Below are positions 45,223 to 55,121 of a stretch of DNA of 64,000 nucleotides, piece by piece (the first letter of the stretch is position 1; the number at the start of each line of letters is the position of its first letter). This DNA is from Cellvibrionaceae bacterium AOL6 (GTDB taxonomy: Bacteria; Pseudomonadota; Gammaproteobacteria; Pseudomonadales; Cellvibrionaceae): the NCBI GenBank assembly GCA_003265435.1, contig NOXC01000016.1, positions 1-64,000 on the forward strand. The letters are read 5' to 3'. The notes under the pieces were generated by a model. The model ran no database searches, was not told the DNA's origin, and worked only from the letters and a program-made list of their open reading frames with translations. The position numbers and the translations under genes were made by a program.

Positions 45223-46632
45223 ATGGCTCGACATACCATCAGCAGACGAACGTTATTGCAAGGGAGTGCCCTGCTCAGCTTGCCACTATTAAACTGTTTC
45301 CAGCCGGCACGGGCTTTGACAGGCACCCAAGTATCCCCGCCCAAACGGCTCTTCATCGTGTTTAACGGGCTTGGAACTATTCGGAACGAATGGTATAGCG
45401 GTGCCGCTCGGAATTACTCACTCAAGCGTATTTTGCAGCCATTGGAAAGCCAACGATCACGCTTAACGATTATCCGCGGACTTACACACACCTCAACCAA
45501 TAACACACACGAAGCGACGGAACTTGCTGCGTTAACTGGTCAGCCCTACAACGGGGACAGGAAAACAACAAAAAACGCCGACGGTATCAGCATTGACCAA
45601 CATATTGCCAATCACATAGGCCAAACAACGCCAATCCATAGTATGGTAATGAGCGTTCAAGGAAAAAACCAATACAACCCGATAAGCCATAAAGGTCGAA
45701 ACAGTCCAAATTTCCCCTTGCGCAACCCCTACGATGCGTTCGATCAATACTTAGGTCAGTTCGATGGTGAACAATCTACGCCGCAATCTAGAGCAGAAAA
45801 GCTTGCAGCCCAACGCCGTATCGTCCTAAGAGAGACTCATGAACGCTACACTGCAATTTATAGTGCATTAGGCCAGGACGACCGCCATCGGATGGAACAG
45901 CATCTGGATTACCTAGCTGACTTAGTCAATCAACTGGATTTTATGGAACAGAACACTGGCGAACAAAGCAATAGCTGCTCCATTCTTGCCCCCTCAAGCG
46001 CAATCCATAGCCAACTACCGCCTCGCACTGCAAACCAAACCACCTTCAGTAAAAACCAAGACGCCTTCTTCGAACTGTACAACATGAGCGAAAATACACT
46101 CAACCGTATCGATGATGTGGTCAAAACCTACATGGACACATGCGTGCAAGCGTTCAATTGTGATATCTCCCGCGTTGCGGTACTTGATCATGGGCACTAT
46201 CACGGGCACGGCAGCCAAAGCCATCAGGCAGACCCCAACAATCGCAACAGCGACCCTGACAGCTGGGATAAGATTCTCGACTCCGGTATCAAAACCGCGA
46301 GAAACATCCGCTATCTTGTTGATAAGCTGTCCAGTATCCAAGAGAGCGACGGCTCTACCCTGATGGATAATACTCTTATCTACTGGCTCTATTCCCATGC
46401 CGATGGGTTTCGTCACGACCGTACGGATTGTGTTGATGTCTTAATTGGGAATGCCGGCGGCATGTTCACCATGGATAGAGTGATTACGCTCGATAAATTC
46501 GAAAAGCGACCTCACAATGAACTATTAGCATCAATTGGCCATTGCTTCGGCCTTACCGACGAGGGCTTTGGGAAGGAGGCCTGGAGGGGCCGAGGTCAAC
46601 TCTCCGAGCTCGGTGTCATGGGGTTTAGCTAA
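45223..46632 (+). CDS. DUF1552-family secreted protein (Tat signal)
   Basis: This 469-residue protein begins with a twin-arginine signal (ISRRTLLQGSALLSLPLL). It has typical DUF1552 features: KRLFIVFNGLGTIRNEWY near the mature N-terminus, LQPLESQRSRLTIIRGLTH, HEATELAALTG and a His-rich segment (VLDHGHYHGHGSQSHQ) that may bind metal. GGAGG precedes the ATG. It is the partner of the cytochrome protein at 42531. The two genes mirror the 37470/40823 pair, although DUF1501 and DUF1552 are different families of the same superfold. Confidence 0.87.
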   Translation: MARHTISRRTLLQGSALLSLPLLNCFQPARALTGTQVSPPKRLFIVFNGLGTIRNEWYSGAARNYSLKRILQPLESQRSRLTIIRGLTHTSTNNTHEATELAALTGQPYNGDRKTTKNADGISIDQHIANHIGQTTPIHSMVMSVQGKNQYNPISHKGRNSPNFPLRNPYDAFDQYLGQFDGEQSTPQSRAEKLAAQRRIVLRETHERYTAIYSALGQDDRHRMEQHLDYLADLVNQLDFMEQNTGEQSNSCSILAPSSAIHSQLPPRTANQTTFSKNQDAFFELYNMSENTLNRIDDVVKTYMDTCVQAFNCDISRVAVLDHGHYHGHGSQSHQADPNNRNSDPDSWDKILDSGIKTARNIRYLVDKLSSIQESDGSTLMDNTLIYWLYSHADGFRHDRTDCVDVLIGNAGGMFTMDRVITLDKFEKRPHNELLASIGHCFGLTDEGFGKEAWRGRGQLSELGVMGFS

Positions 46633-47004
46633 GCTCCGAGGAAGATCCACACGCCAAGATAGGGTCTCAACGTGAGCTCAATTGGTTTTCTTGCGACAGA
46701 CTGTTGACCTTTTTAATGCAAATGCTATCGTTGCGCTCCACCAACCTGCTATCACACGAGGCAGGTTGTCTAGCAAAATATTATAAATAGTCGTGTTAAC
46801 ATTGCGAAACGCGATAGTGGAAAACTCGCGTAAACGCGAATGCGTCAGTACCTGACCAAAAATGATGTAATTTTAATAATAAAAAACAATTAAAATCCCA
46901 TTAGCGACCTAATCAGTCGTTCTAAAGCCAAAAAGTGTGTCTTCTCCTGAACCGGTTTGCGCCGACGCGCGAAACCATTGTGTAAGTTATTTGGAGCTAG
47001 CACC
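46633..47004. promoter_or_regulatory. Upstream region of second PL7 gene
   Basis: This 372-base gap is AT-rich in its centre. It contains the hairpin TCGCGT-AA-ACGCGA at 46826-46839 and the nonamer GTGTGTCTT at about 46935, also found upstream of the other PL7 gene. No gene is seen. Confidence 0.4.
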
Positions 47005-48708
47005 ATGCATAAAATAAAATCCATTCCTCTCGCGATCAGCCTGATCACCAGCGCAACACTATCTCACGCCGCCACTTTCGTTATGGAAAAAAACAACACC
47101 AGTTTTTCCATTGATGGTAACGGCGGAGCCCAGGTTGGCCAACAAATCTACCTTTGGAACACCAACACCAACAACACGAACCAAAACTGGATTCAGCTGG
47201 ATCGCGGTAACGGTTTCTACGCCTACAAGAAAGAGAACACCAACCTATGCTGGGACGGTGGCAATGGCGGTGCACGTCGTCAGGCAATCACACTGCAGCC
47301 CTGTGATGCCAGCAATCAGAACCAGCATTGGAAAAAAGTAAAGGTCGTGTCCGGAACAGAAATCTACCGCTTTGAGAAACGCAATGCGCCGGGTTGGTCC
47401 ATTGATGGAAACCGAGGCGCCGAGCGACGCCAGGCAATCTACCTCTGGAATTCCGACAGCAATAATGTCAATCAGCAATGGGGACTGATCCGCACCGACG
47501 AAGGCGGTGGCTCGGGCGAGGCACAGTTCTTACAACATGCCGATTCCGGCCTATATTATTCGCTGAACAGTGCTGGCCAGCTCGTTCGCAATGCCAGCTC
47601 AACGTCCTCGGCACAGGGGCTTGAAAAAGTGCCCAACGGCGGCGGTGTGTCATTCCGAGCAGTGGGTGGCGACCTCGACGGTATGTACTCTTACGAACCC
47701 AGCGGATCAAATCGTCAGGAACTGACAGCGGATCAGTCCAGTGCCGAAGTCTTTTTCGAAAACGATTGCGGCAACGGCGTGGTGTATTACACCAGTGGCG
47801 CCACAGGCTCCAGCCTGAAAAACGAATCGAACAACATGCTGGGGAATAATTCCTCTGGTACTTGCAGCAGCAGTGCGAACCGTTTCACTTGGACGGGCGG
47901 CTCAGTTTCACCCACGCCAACACCTACGCCCGCGCCCACACCCAACCCAACACCCACGCCTCCACCAAGCAATGCGCAATACCCCTCTGATCTAATGGAT
48001 AACTACAATCAGTGGAAAATCACGTATCCCGATGGCGTAGAAGACAAAACCCTCTATCAGGAAAGCAATGAGTACTTCTACGTGAACGATGATGGTAACG
48101 GCATTGTGTTCTATGCACCGATTCGTGACGGCAACGGCACTACACCAAACTCCAGTTACATCCGTTCAGAACTCCGCGAGCGTGAGCCCGATGGCAGCAA
48201 AGACATTTACTGGACGACCGATGGCAAGCATGTGGTCTACGCGAAACAGGCCATTACCCACCTGCCCATTGTCAAACCGCATCTCGTGGCAACACAAATT
48301 CACGGTAATAAGGACGCCGGTATTGATGATGCCATGGTGCTGCGCTTGGAAGACGACCATCTATTCCTGAGCTTCAATGGCGGAAAATTGCGTTCCGACC
48401 TCACTGTGAAAAACGGCTATCGTTTAGGTACGGTACACGAAATCATTTTTGAAGTGATCGATGGTAAACATTACGCGTACTACAGTGAAGATGGCAACCT
48501 CGCCCAGGCGTATGCCAATGGCAATGCCAGCCAATACCTGGTGAAAGACGGCTCCAACTCTGTCGTGATGGATCGTGACTACGGCGAAGCTTACTTCAAA
48601 ATCGGCAACTACACCCAAAGTAATGCCGACCGCGAAGGCAGCTATACCGGCGCGCCCGATAATTATGGCGAAGTGATCGTGTACGACTTCTGGGTATCTC
48701 ATCAATAA
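47005..48708 (+). CDS. Secreted PL7 alginate lyase with ricin-type domain (copy 2)
   Basis: I start at 47005 (TTGGAG upstream), giving about 567 residues with a signal peptide ending TLSHA. Domain order equals copy 1: ricin-type beta-trefoil with NQNW, NQHW and NQQW, an unassigned middle domain, a shorter Pro/Thr linker (PTPTPTPAPTPNPTPTPPP) and a PL7 catalytic domain with YIRSELRE, ATQIHG and YFKIGNYTQ. It differs from copy 1 mainly in the middle domain and linker. Two secreted lyases with different linkers suggest different reach or substrate preference, though both should cleave alginate. A strong terminator follows. Confidence 0.93.
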   Translation: MHKIKSIPLAISLITSATLSHAATFVMEKNNTSFSIDGNGGAQVGQQIYLWNTNTNNTNQNWIQLDRGNGFYAYKKENTNLCWDGGNGGARRQAITLQPCDASNQNQHWKKVKVVSGTEIYRFEKRNAPGWSIDGNRGAERRQAIYLWNSDSNNVNQQWGLIRTDEGGGSGEAQFLQHADSGLYYSLNSAGQLVRNASSTSSAQGLEKVPNGGGVSFRAVGGDLDGMYSYEPSGSNRQELTADQSSAEVFFENDCGNGVVYYTSGATGSSLKNESNNMLGNNSSGTCSSSANRFTWTGGSVSPTPTPTPAPTPNPTPTPPPSNAQYPSDLMDNYNQWKITYPDGVEDKTLYQESNEYFYVNDDGNGIVFYAPIRDGNGTTPNSSYIRSELREREPDGSKDIYWTTDGKHVVYAKQAITHLPIVKPHLVATQIHGNKDAGIDDAMVLRLEDDHLFLSFNGGKLRSDLTVKNGYRLGTVHEIIFEVIDGKHYAYYSEDGNLAQAYANGNASQYLVKDGSNSVVMDRDYGEAYFKIGNYTQSNADREGSYTGAPDNYGEVIVYDFWVSHQ

Positions 48709-48720
48709 GCCTACCCAATT

Positions 48721-48757
48721 GGGCTCGCCCTAGTCTTAGGGCGGGCCCATATTTTTG
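48721..48757 (+). terminator. Rho-independent terminator of PL7 copy 2
   Basis: GGGCTCGCCCTA (48721-48732) and TAGGGCGGGCCC (48737-48748) form a 12-base-pair stem with one G-U pair and a GTCT loop, followed by ATATTTTTG. It starts 13 bases after the lyase stop. Confidence 0.9.
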
Positions 48758-49233
48758 CTCACGACACGCATTAAAAAACATCGGCAAGAAATACTCACCA
48801 TTTCCAGTGGTTGCCAATATTCAGTAAAGCGAGATCGCCCCGTCAATGCCCAAGCTTTACTTTGTATCCCAACGCAACTCTTCTAGCAAGAACGCCTCTC
48901 CCTCTAGCAATACTTTAGTATCAAGCCATCCAAATAACACCCAGGTATTCAGGCGAATTTCCGGTGGTTTATCCGCTTCTGGGCATGAGACTCGCCCAAG
49001 CAAATGTAAAAATGTGCGCCATTCCTCATAGCCCAAGCCGCCAAAACTATAACATATTCATTACACATACATCATACCTTAAGCGTTGCCATGTCTTTTC
49101 TTATTTTTACTCGACGTCGTCCGCTTAAGATTCATATCAATGAACCTCGTCATCACTACGCGCTTTATCCCGCATGCGGCTCAGGCGTTCCCGAAAACCA
49201 ATAGGCATCGTTGATACAACAGAGACGGGTACC
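48758..49233. other. Intergenic region, no convincing gene
   Basis: A 61-codon open frame at 48846-49031 is Ser/Asn-rich, has no ribosome site and no recognisable features; I do not call it. The last 100 bases are likely the promoter and leader of the beta-helix gene at 49234. Confidence 0.4.
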
Positions 49234-52200
49234 ATGAGCACCACGCGCTTTTTTAGCAAGGAGTACGGGATTTTATCGAAGAGGCTGACAGCCGCCCTGC
49301 TCACGCTCATCATTACTGCCTGCGGCGGCGCGGAGAACGACCCGCTACTGAACTCTGATATCACACCCGAGCCGGTCCCCACCATCAGCCCCTCGCCGTC
49401 TCCGACAGCCACACCGTATTCCCCCCCTTCACCCTCCCCGATACCGGATGCGTCACCCTCGCCCGACCAAGGTAGCGCAATAGGTGCGCTTCGTGACGTA
49501 GACCCCAACCCGAATGCATTGATCGAAACCGCTCCTATTGGTAGCATTGCTCAGATACAAGCGTATGCATCCGATCCCGATGGGGACGAAGTGCGCTATT
49601 CCTTGCTTAACAACGACAAAAATTTATTTCAGATCGATACTCAATCCGGTCTCGTCACGCTCGCTATGCCCGGGCTGAATTATAGCCTCCAGACGTCCCA
49701 CCGCATTACTGTCAGCGCAAGCTCCTCCGACGGTTCAAGCAGCCAGCGCGTATTTGTTATCTATGTTCTAGCTTCGGAAGCGAACAATGAGAATGAGCCA
49801 ATAGGATCTATTTCCGATAGTAACCCAGCATCAAATCGCATTAGTGAAAACGCCGGCCCCGGAGTGGATGTCAATGTTCAAGCGCTTGCAATTGATACCA
49901 ATGGCGATACCGTCACTTACACTCTCTCCGACGACGCAGACGGCCGATTCACGATTAACCCCCTGACAGGCGTAGTCTCGAGTGCGAGCGATCAATTCAA
50001 TTATGAAGAAACCGCCTACCACAACATCACAATTAACGCGCAATCTGAAGATGGCTCTAGTTCACACTTAGTCGTTCAGGTTGCCGTTGTCGACGAACAG
50101 GGGAATGACACCGATAACTCTGTAACCGATCTTCATGATGCTGCTCCCACTGCAAACACCATATCTGAACAAGCTTCAGCAGGCAGCCCGGTCTTTATTA
50201 CCGCGTTAGCGAGCGATGCAGACGGCGATCCGGTGCAATATTCGCTTAGCGATGACGCCGATGGATTATTTTCTATCGACACGATTTCAGGTGATGTCAC
50301 TCTGGCCGAAAGTAATCTCAACTATGAGCATCAGCAAGAGCACCAAATCACCGTGGTCGCGACGTCAGGCGATGGCTCCACCAGCAGCGCGAGGTTCACG
50401 ATTGAGGTGCGCGAAGCCAGTGGGCCGAGCGATACCGACCTCACAGGTTACAATGAAATGGAGCGCAACTATGTTGTCGGCCGGGAATTTGGAAATATTG
50501 GATACTTCGAGAACACCGTCAGCGATAACGACCCTACGCTACTCTATGCCGAAGATGACTTTAATGATTTGGTCAACGACACCGGAAGAGTGCGTTCAGC
50601 ACTGAGCCGAGCCTCACGCGAAACCAATGGAGGGGTTGTTCGATTGTTACCCGCACAAAACAGCGTTAACACACGCTTTAGTCTCGCGCATATTCCTTTA
50701 CCCTCGAACATCCGCATTGAAATTCACCCAGACGTCGTACTGGAAATGCGCGGCATCAAAGAAGGTACAACGGCAGAAGAACGCACCAAGCTCAATCGCA
50801 CGACCCTTTTTAGCATTGGAAGAAGCAACGGGCCCAAGAATCTACTGAGCAAGCGAGTAGAGAACGTCGAGATCCGATCGACCCATCCGACACGCCGCTT
50901 CACCGTCGATTCGCGTAGCAACATGCCGCACTACTACGGTTACCAACCCGGGGCGAACGGTGCAAATGGCATTGTAAATCTCACCCGAGCGATTGCTGTG
51001 TCGGTGTTTTATGCTCGTAATTTCAGAGTAGCCGACATGACAATCTTGGACAATCATACTGAATCAGTTGCGATACAAATGGCCGCCGACTCCGATTACG
51101 GGGACGGTGCTCATGCCTGGCGCTTTGGTTCGGCTCCAGTCTTTTTGGAGAATGCCTATATCAAAGCGCCCACAGGACAACCCAACAATCCTATGTACTC
51201 CGATGGCGATAAAAATATCCGGCTACCAATGGACGACGCTGGCAATTTTATTGATGATAGTGGCAATACAATCCCGGATATGTTTGCCATCCGACGTAAC
51301 ACCACTTATGGCCGCACCCCTATAAAAGGATCAATTCAAAACATTAAGACCCGCTTCTCTCACACCGGCTATGGAGCAGTGCAAATATATGGAGGGGACT
51401 GGATTGAAATTGACCAGATCGATGCTTTCAATGGTATCGGGGTGCGTATAGAAGCCGGCAATGGATCAAACAGAGACAACCCAAATCGCTCAGGCCCATA
51501 CTACACCGCAGCGAATAAAATACGAATTTCGAATGTGAAAGTGGCCAATGGCTTTACAGGCGTTTGGCTGAAGGCACACAGTAAAATCCACAAAGATATT
51601 CAGGTGCATAATGTTGAGGCGATCGACAGCGCCTCTGCGATTCTTGTTGGAAAGGGCGCTTTTGGGTGTGGTATGGCTTGCCGCGACTTAACCAGAGGTC
51701 GCATCAATGAGCTGGAAATTACTGGCGACATCATTCTGCGTCAAACTAAATTTGATCACCCCGTAGCAGAAGTCGGAAACCTCGCAACCTACCTTATAAC
51801 TGACTTTAATAGACACTATATCGCTCGACGCGAAGGTAAGCGCGTAGATCAATTAAACTCCGGCGACCTGTTGGAAAAACAACCTCCTCGGCCGCCAACT
51901 CAAGCAGAGATCGATGCGATGAATTTAAGATCAAGTGATTTCGATGTCGCCTCAGGCACACGCTGGTATAAGATTTTTCCGATTGCACCGGTCTTAGCGC
52001 TCGCGCAATATGCTGAAAATGATATCGGTGACCAGTCATCCAAAATCGGTTATTTCCCAGTCGACGTCAGTCAAGCCAACCTCGCTATAGATGGTGTGCG
52101 ATGTGATCGTGACGGTAATCTGTGCACTCGTGAAGTGCTTTACCGAAGCGATATGCGCCATCCGGATGGCTCAGTAGCAGAAGCGTTTATCAATAAGTAG
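49234..52200 (+). CDS. Cadherin-repeat, beta-helix surface lipoprotein (putative polysaccharide-active enzyme)
   Basis: The start at 49234 puts a lipobox (LIITAC) at a sensible distance, giving about 988 residues. A short Pro/Ser linker is followed by three cadherin-type repeats of about 105 residues. Each has DPDGD or DTNGD calcium-binding residues and a FxIDTxSGxVTL pattern (for example DADGDPVQYSLSDDADGLFSIDT). The remaining 580 residues contain repeated short beta-strand turns (VENVEIRSTHP, FRVADMTILDNHTESVAIQMA, NKIRISNVKVANGFTGVWLKA) typical of a right-handed beta-helix, as in many polysaccharide lyases and carrageenases. I cannot assign a CAZy family. Its position beside PL7 supports a role in algal polysaccharide breakdown. 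Confidence 0.8.
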   Translation: MSTTRFFSKEYGILSKRLTAALLTLIITACGGAENDPLLNSDITPEPVPTISPSPSPTATPYSPPSPSPIPDASPSPDQGSAIGALRDVDPNPNALIETAPIGSIAQIQAYASDPDGDEVRYSLLNNDKNLFQIDTQSGLVTLAMPGLNYSLQTSHRITVSASSSDGSSSQRVFVIYVLASEANNENEPIGSISDSNPASNRISENAGPGVDVNVQALAIDTNGDTVTYTLSDDADGRFTINPLTGVVSSASDQFNYEETAYHNITINAQSEDGSSSHLVVQVAVVDEQGNDTDNSVTDLHDAAPTANTISEQASAGSPVFITALASDADGDPVQYSLSDDADGLFSIDTISGDVTLAESNLNYEHQQEHQITVVATSGDGSTSSARFTIEVREASGPSDTDLTGYNEMERNYVVGREFGNIGYFENTVSDNDPTLLYAEDDFNDLVNDTGRVRSALSRASRETNGGVVRLLPAQNSVNTRFSLAHIPLPSNIRIEIHPDVVLEMRGIKEGTTAEERTKLNRTTLFSIGRSNGPKNLLSKRVENVEIRSTHPTRRFTVDSRSNMPHYYGYQPGANGANGIVNLTRAIAVSVFYARNFRVADMTILDNHTESVAIQMAADSDYGDGAHAWRFGSAPVFLENAYIKAPTGQPNNPMYSDGDKNIRLPMDDAGNFIDDSGNTIPDMFAIRRNTTYGRTPIKGSIQNIKTRFSHTGYGAVQIYGGDWIEIDQIDAFNGIGVRIEAGNGSNRDNPNRSGPYYTAANKIRISNVKVANGFTGVWLKAHSKIHKDIQVHNVEAIDSASAILVGKGAFGCGMACRDLTRGRINELEITGDIILRQTKFDHPVAEVGNLATYLITDFNRHYIARREGKRVDQLNSGDLLEKQPPRPPTQAEIDAMNLRSSDFDVASGTRWYKIFPIAPVLALAQYAENDIGDQSSKIGYFPVDVSQANLAIDGVRCDRDGNLCTREVLYRSDMRHPDGSVAEAFINK

Positions 52201-52264
52201 CGAGCTAAATCCCTCGTCAACGACACTTTCATCGTATTCGCGGCGTGGTTTAACCAACGCAAAT

Positions 52265-53512
52265 TTACAATGAAATCACCAACTCCGCTGTGAACAACCG
52301 GGAGCGATCTTTCGAACGAGCACTGCGCAAAAGTGTATCTACATTCTGTTCGAGCAACTCGTTATACACAGACACTTTATTGTGAATCACCTGAACCGGA
52401 TCGGTAAAATCCACCATGTCCGGGTTAAGCTTCAGCGTAAAACTCGCTACGCCTTCACTCAGAACATGAAATATATTTCCATCCCGACGCGCCAATATCC
52501 AACCATGCTCTTCAGAGTGAATGAGCTCATCAATTCGAAGCCAATGAATCTCGTTATAACACTCGGTTGAATCCGCCACCCAACGAACGGCTTCGGGTAG
52601 CGGGTTGCGCGGGTGAGAACGTTTAAACTGCTCAATGTTGGCCTTGTGCTCGCCATACCACTTCATGTCGTGCTTGCCGTTTTCTATGGAGAGATATTGA
52701 TAGTCTACGCCCGATCTCGACATCAGCTCTATTACCGGCTCAATCGCTCGAGAAGGGTAAATGGGGTCTTTCTCGCCATTGACGACGAAAAGCGCGCTGT
52801 TCACTAGATTCTCCATACTAAGCGAATGATGACCGTTAAAACGCCCTTCGCTTAGAATATGAGGATGCGATATGTACGCGAAAAATGCGGCCCACTCACT
52901 GGGTTGCTTAAAGGCAAAAAAGAAGACACCGGAGCCACCATTCGACACACCAGAGAGAAAGACCCGGTTATCGTCGATATGGTATTGTGATTTCAGGTCA
53001 ATCAATATGGCTTGAAGATTAACCGCTTGCTCCTCTTCCCACCACAACGCGCTTCTCCACGCGGCGGGAAAAACAGAAATGTGCTCTTCATCTAAGTACT
53101 TTTTATACCGGCGGCCTTTACCCCACCATGCGCCGCCTGAACGCCACTTGGGCTGATTCAATATGGCGCCATGCAAGTTAAATTCGACAGGGTAAGCCTT
53201 GGCCGGGTCATAGTGTTCAGGCACGACATAAACGTATGGAAAGCGTCGACCATGCTCATCCACTCGATAGCGCTCCTGCACACCGACAGGTACATCATCA
53301 CGATATACAGGCCCGGCGCGCAGCCATTGAAACAAGTCAGTAGCGTCGTCTGACGATGCACGTAGCGCATCTGAGCTTACGCGAAGCGATTCACTATCGC
53401 GAGCTTGCCAAAATGCTGATATGAGCGTTTTCGACCCACCCATTTCGAGCGTCGTTGATACCCCACAAAGAGGGAAGTACATAGCACAAAAAATCAAACA
53501 ACGCGCATACAT
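52265..53512 (-). CDS. Secreted alpha/beta-hydrolase esterase
   Basis: This 415-residue protein has a hydrophobic N-terminus (MYARCLIFCAMYFPLCG) that probably acts as a secretion signal. The alpha/beta-hydrolase core (about 95-295) includes YPVEFNLHGA, the nucleophile elbow FLSGVSNGGSG, a likely acid Asp in VVNGEKDPIYPS and a likely His in IENGKHDMKWYG. It fits polyhydroxybutyrate-depolymerase or feruloyl/acetyl-esterase-type enzymes. The C-terminal 115 residues form a separate, unassigned domain. Removal of acyl groups from algal or plant polysaccharide is inferred from its neighbours. It is convergent with the beta-helix gene. Confidence 0.82.
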   Translation of the reverse strand: MYARCLIFCAMYFPLCGVSTTLEMGGSKTLISAFWQARDSESLRVSSDALRASSDDATDLFQWLRAGPVYRDDVPVGVQERYRVDEHGRRFPYVYVVPEHYDPAKAYPVEFNLHGAILNQPKWRSGGAWWGKGRRYKKYLDEEHISVFPAAWRSALWWEEEQAVNLQAILIDLKSQYHIDDNRVFLSGVSNGGSGVFFFAFKQPSEWAAFFAYISHPHILSEGRFNGHHSLSMENLVNSALFVVNGEKDPIYPSRAIEPVIELMSRSGVDYQYLSIENGKHDMKWYGEHKANIEQFKRSHPRNPLPEAVRWVADSTECYNEIHWLRIDELIHSEEHGWILARRDGNIFHVLSEGVASFTLKLNPDMVDFTDPVQVIHNKVSVYNELLEQNVDTLLRSARSKDRSRLFTAELVISL

Positions 53513-53548
53513 AAGCCGGCCTCAACTCAGAACAATGAGTTAGCGTAT

Positions 53549-53983
53549 TCAAAAAATGTAGCCCAAGCTCAGTAATAACACGCCATTATTTCGTACCGAG
53601 TCCTCGGATTCTTCTTCCAAGTAAGCGCAGGACCAGCAGCTGTCCTCGGCATCACTATGCATTACCGCATCCAACCCCAGCAAGAAGCCTCTGCGTCTAG
53701 AATTGAAATAGTAATTTATACTGACGGCAGATGTATTCTCCATCCCGAAGCTGTCAGCATATGTCAAACCTAGAGACAGCTTTTCTACCAACATGAAATC
53801 GTATCCGACTCCAAATCCCGCGTATCCTAGCGCGCCTCAAAAAGTATGCCGTCCAGTTGTCTTGAACACCTGAAACCCGAAAATACCACCATATTGAGCA
53901 CCAGCGCCAATCGATGACTCAAAGTCGTCTGCTGATACCTGTACTGAAAAACCCAGGAGAATAACTAATATTATTTTTTTCAT
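53549..53983 (-). pseudogene. Outer-membrane beta-barrel protein interrupted by in-frame TGA
   Basis: Read from ATG at 53983 (GGAGG upstream) the frame gives a signal peptide, MKKIILVILLGFSVQVSA, then DDFESSIGAGAQYGGIFGF and strands typical of a small outer-membrane barrel. It hits a TGA at 53837-53839 after GRHTF. The same frame then continues with GALGYAGFGVGYDFMLVEKLSLGLTYADSF to the aromatic C-terminus LGYIF, 145 codons in all. A single nonsense change is the simplest reading. The downstream fragment alone (53549-53794) lacks a signal. The loop holds CWSC. Function unknown. Confidence 0.8.
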
Positions 53984-54353
53984 GTATGTTCTCGCCCTCC
54001 ATGCCAGAGACTCGTTTGCACCGCATGCCTATTTTAGCACGCACTTTGTGTACAAACTCCATCTACAATTTTCGCAAGTTGCCTATTTGATCTCATGCTG
54101 CCTATGACAAAATCATGCAATTGATTTAACTATTTTATGTTTTCAGCAGCTTCAGAACCCCTACTAAAGTTTATATTGTATACGAATACGTTGGAATTCA
54201 TTGCGCATAAAAATGGATTCCCCTTTCCCTAAGACTCCCGTGATTTGCGTCACATTGGCAAGACAAGGTATACGTTACTATACGCGCCAATGGAATTATT
54301 CCACTCCAGTCAATTTCTGACTCTTCTTATTGCGCTAAATCGAGGGATTCGTT
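53984..54353. other. Divergent intergenic region
   Basis: This 370-base AT-rich gap lies between the barrel pseudogene and the BLUF gene. It probably holds both promoters. No gene, repeat or strong palindrome is seen. Confidence 0.4.
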
Positions 54354-55121
54354 TTGCCGATAGCTTGTGTTGTCTATATTTGCGAACTAAAAACCTCGCC
54401 TGAATCCTCAAGCTTTTCTCACGAGCTCGCAAATCTATTTCGGTTTTCGCGGGCCTACAATAAAGCCCACAACATCACCTCGGCTTTATTTGTAAATGAC
54501 GGCACATGCATACAGTTTGCCGAAGGCGAAACTCCCAATCTTAATCAACTAATGGCAAACAACTCTGCGGATAGCAGACAACGGAATTTGCGCATTGTCT
54601 ATAGCGGCCAGTTGAAATCTCGAATCTTCCCTGAATGGAATTTGAAATTACTTGCGCGTGGCAGCAAAGAGTATGACGTGGCCATGGCACAGTTGGAGCG
54701 AATACATCCAGAGTGCTTTGCAGAAGTATTGCACCAATCCAAGCCATCGAATATAAACGACAAAACTCAAACACGCACGCCAACCCCAAAAAGTTACTTC
54801 ACGAGCAATATTGGTCTCAACGCTTGGCCAAAAGCATCACAAATTTCGCTCGACCGCCCAGGCATGCGTTTATGCTCGCTGCTGATTGGACAAGGCGTCG
54901 TATTCGATGAGCTCGTAAAACGCAATATATACCCGTCAAACCGGCAACTCATCCAAGCATTAAGTCAGCTTGATGCGCTTAATCTATTAAAAGTAGAACA
55001 CCTTTCTACTGACGAACTAGATAACAGTTTAAGCCAGCCAAATCCACCACCAAAGCGCACCTTAAGCTTCGCACAAGCACTCAGGGATTTCATACGATTG
55101 AAAGCAGTTAAATTATGGTAG
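54354..55121 (+). CDS. BLUF-domain blue-light photoreceptor with unassigned C-terminal domain
   Basis: This 255-residue protein starts at TTG with GAGGG upstream. Residues 1-125 resemble a BLUF domain. The flavin-sensing residues align: Tyr8 (CVVYIC), Asn36 (SRAYNKAHNITSALF) and Gln54 (GTCIQFAEG), with the 18-residue Asn-to-Gln spacing found in AppA. A four-residue insertion separates Tyr8 and Asn36. A linker (130-155) leads to a C-terminal region (about 160-235; MRLCSLLIGQGVVFDELVKRN...LIQALSQLDALNLLKVE) that looks like a small winged-helix or DUF4388-type module. The stop overlaps the GTPase gene by 7 bases. Light sensing is inferred from motif; no protein evidence is visible for FAD binding. 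Confidence 0.78.
   Translation: MPIACVVYICELKTSPESSSFSHELANLFRFSRAYNKAHNITSALFVNDGTCIQFAEGETPNLNQLMANNSADSRQRNLRIVYSGQLKSRIFPEWNLKLLARGSKEYDVAMAQLERIHPECFAEVLHQSKPSNINDKTQTRTPTPKSYFTSNIGLNAWPKASQISLDRPGMRLCSLLIGQGVVFDELVKRNIYPSNRQLIQALSQLDALNLLKVEHLSTDELDNSLSQPNPPPKRTLSFAQALRDFIRLKAVKLW

Noticed and set aside
48846-49031. 61-codon open frame between PL7 copy 2 and the beta-helix gene
   Set aside because: No ribosome site, biased Ser/Asn composition and no motif.
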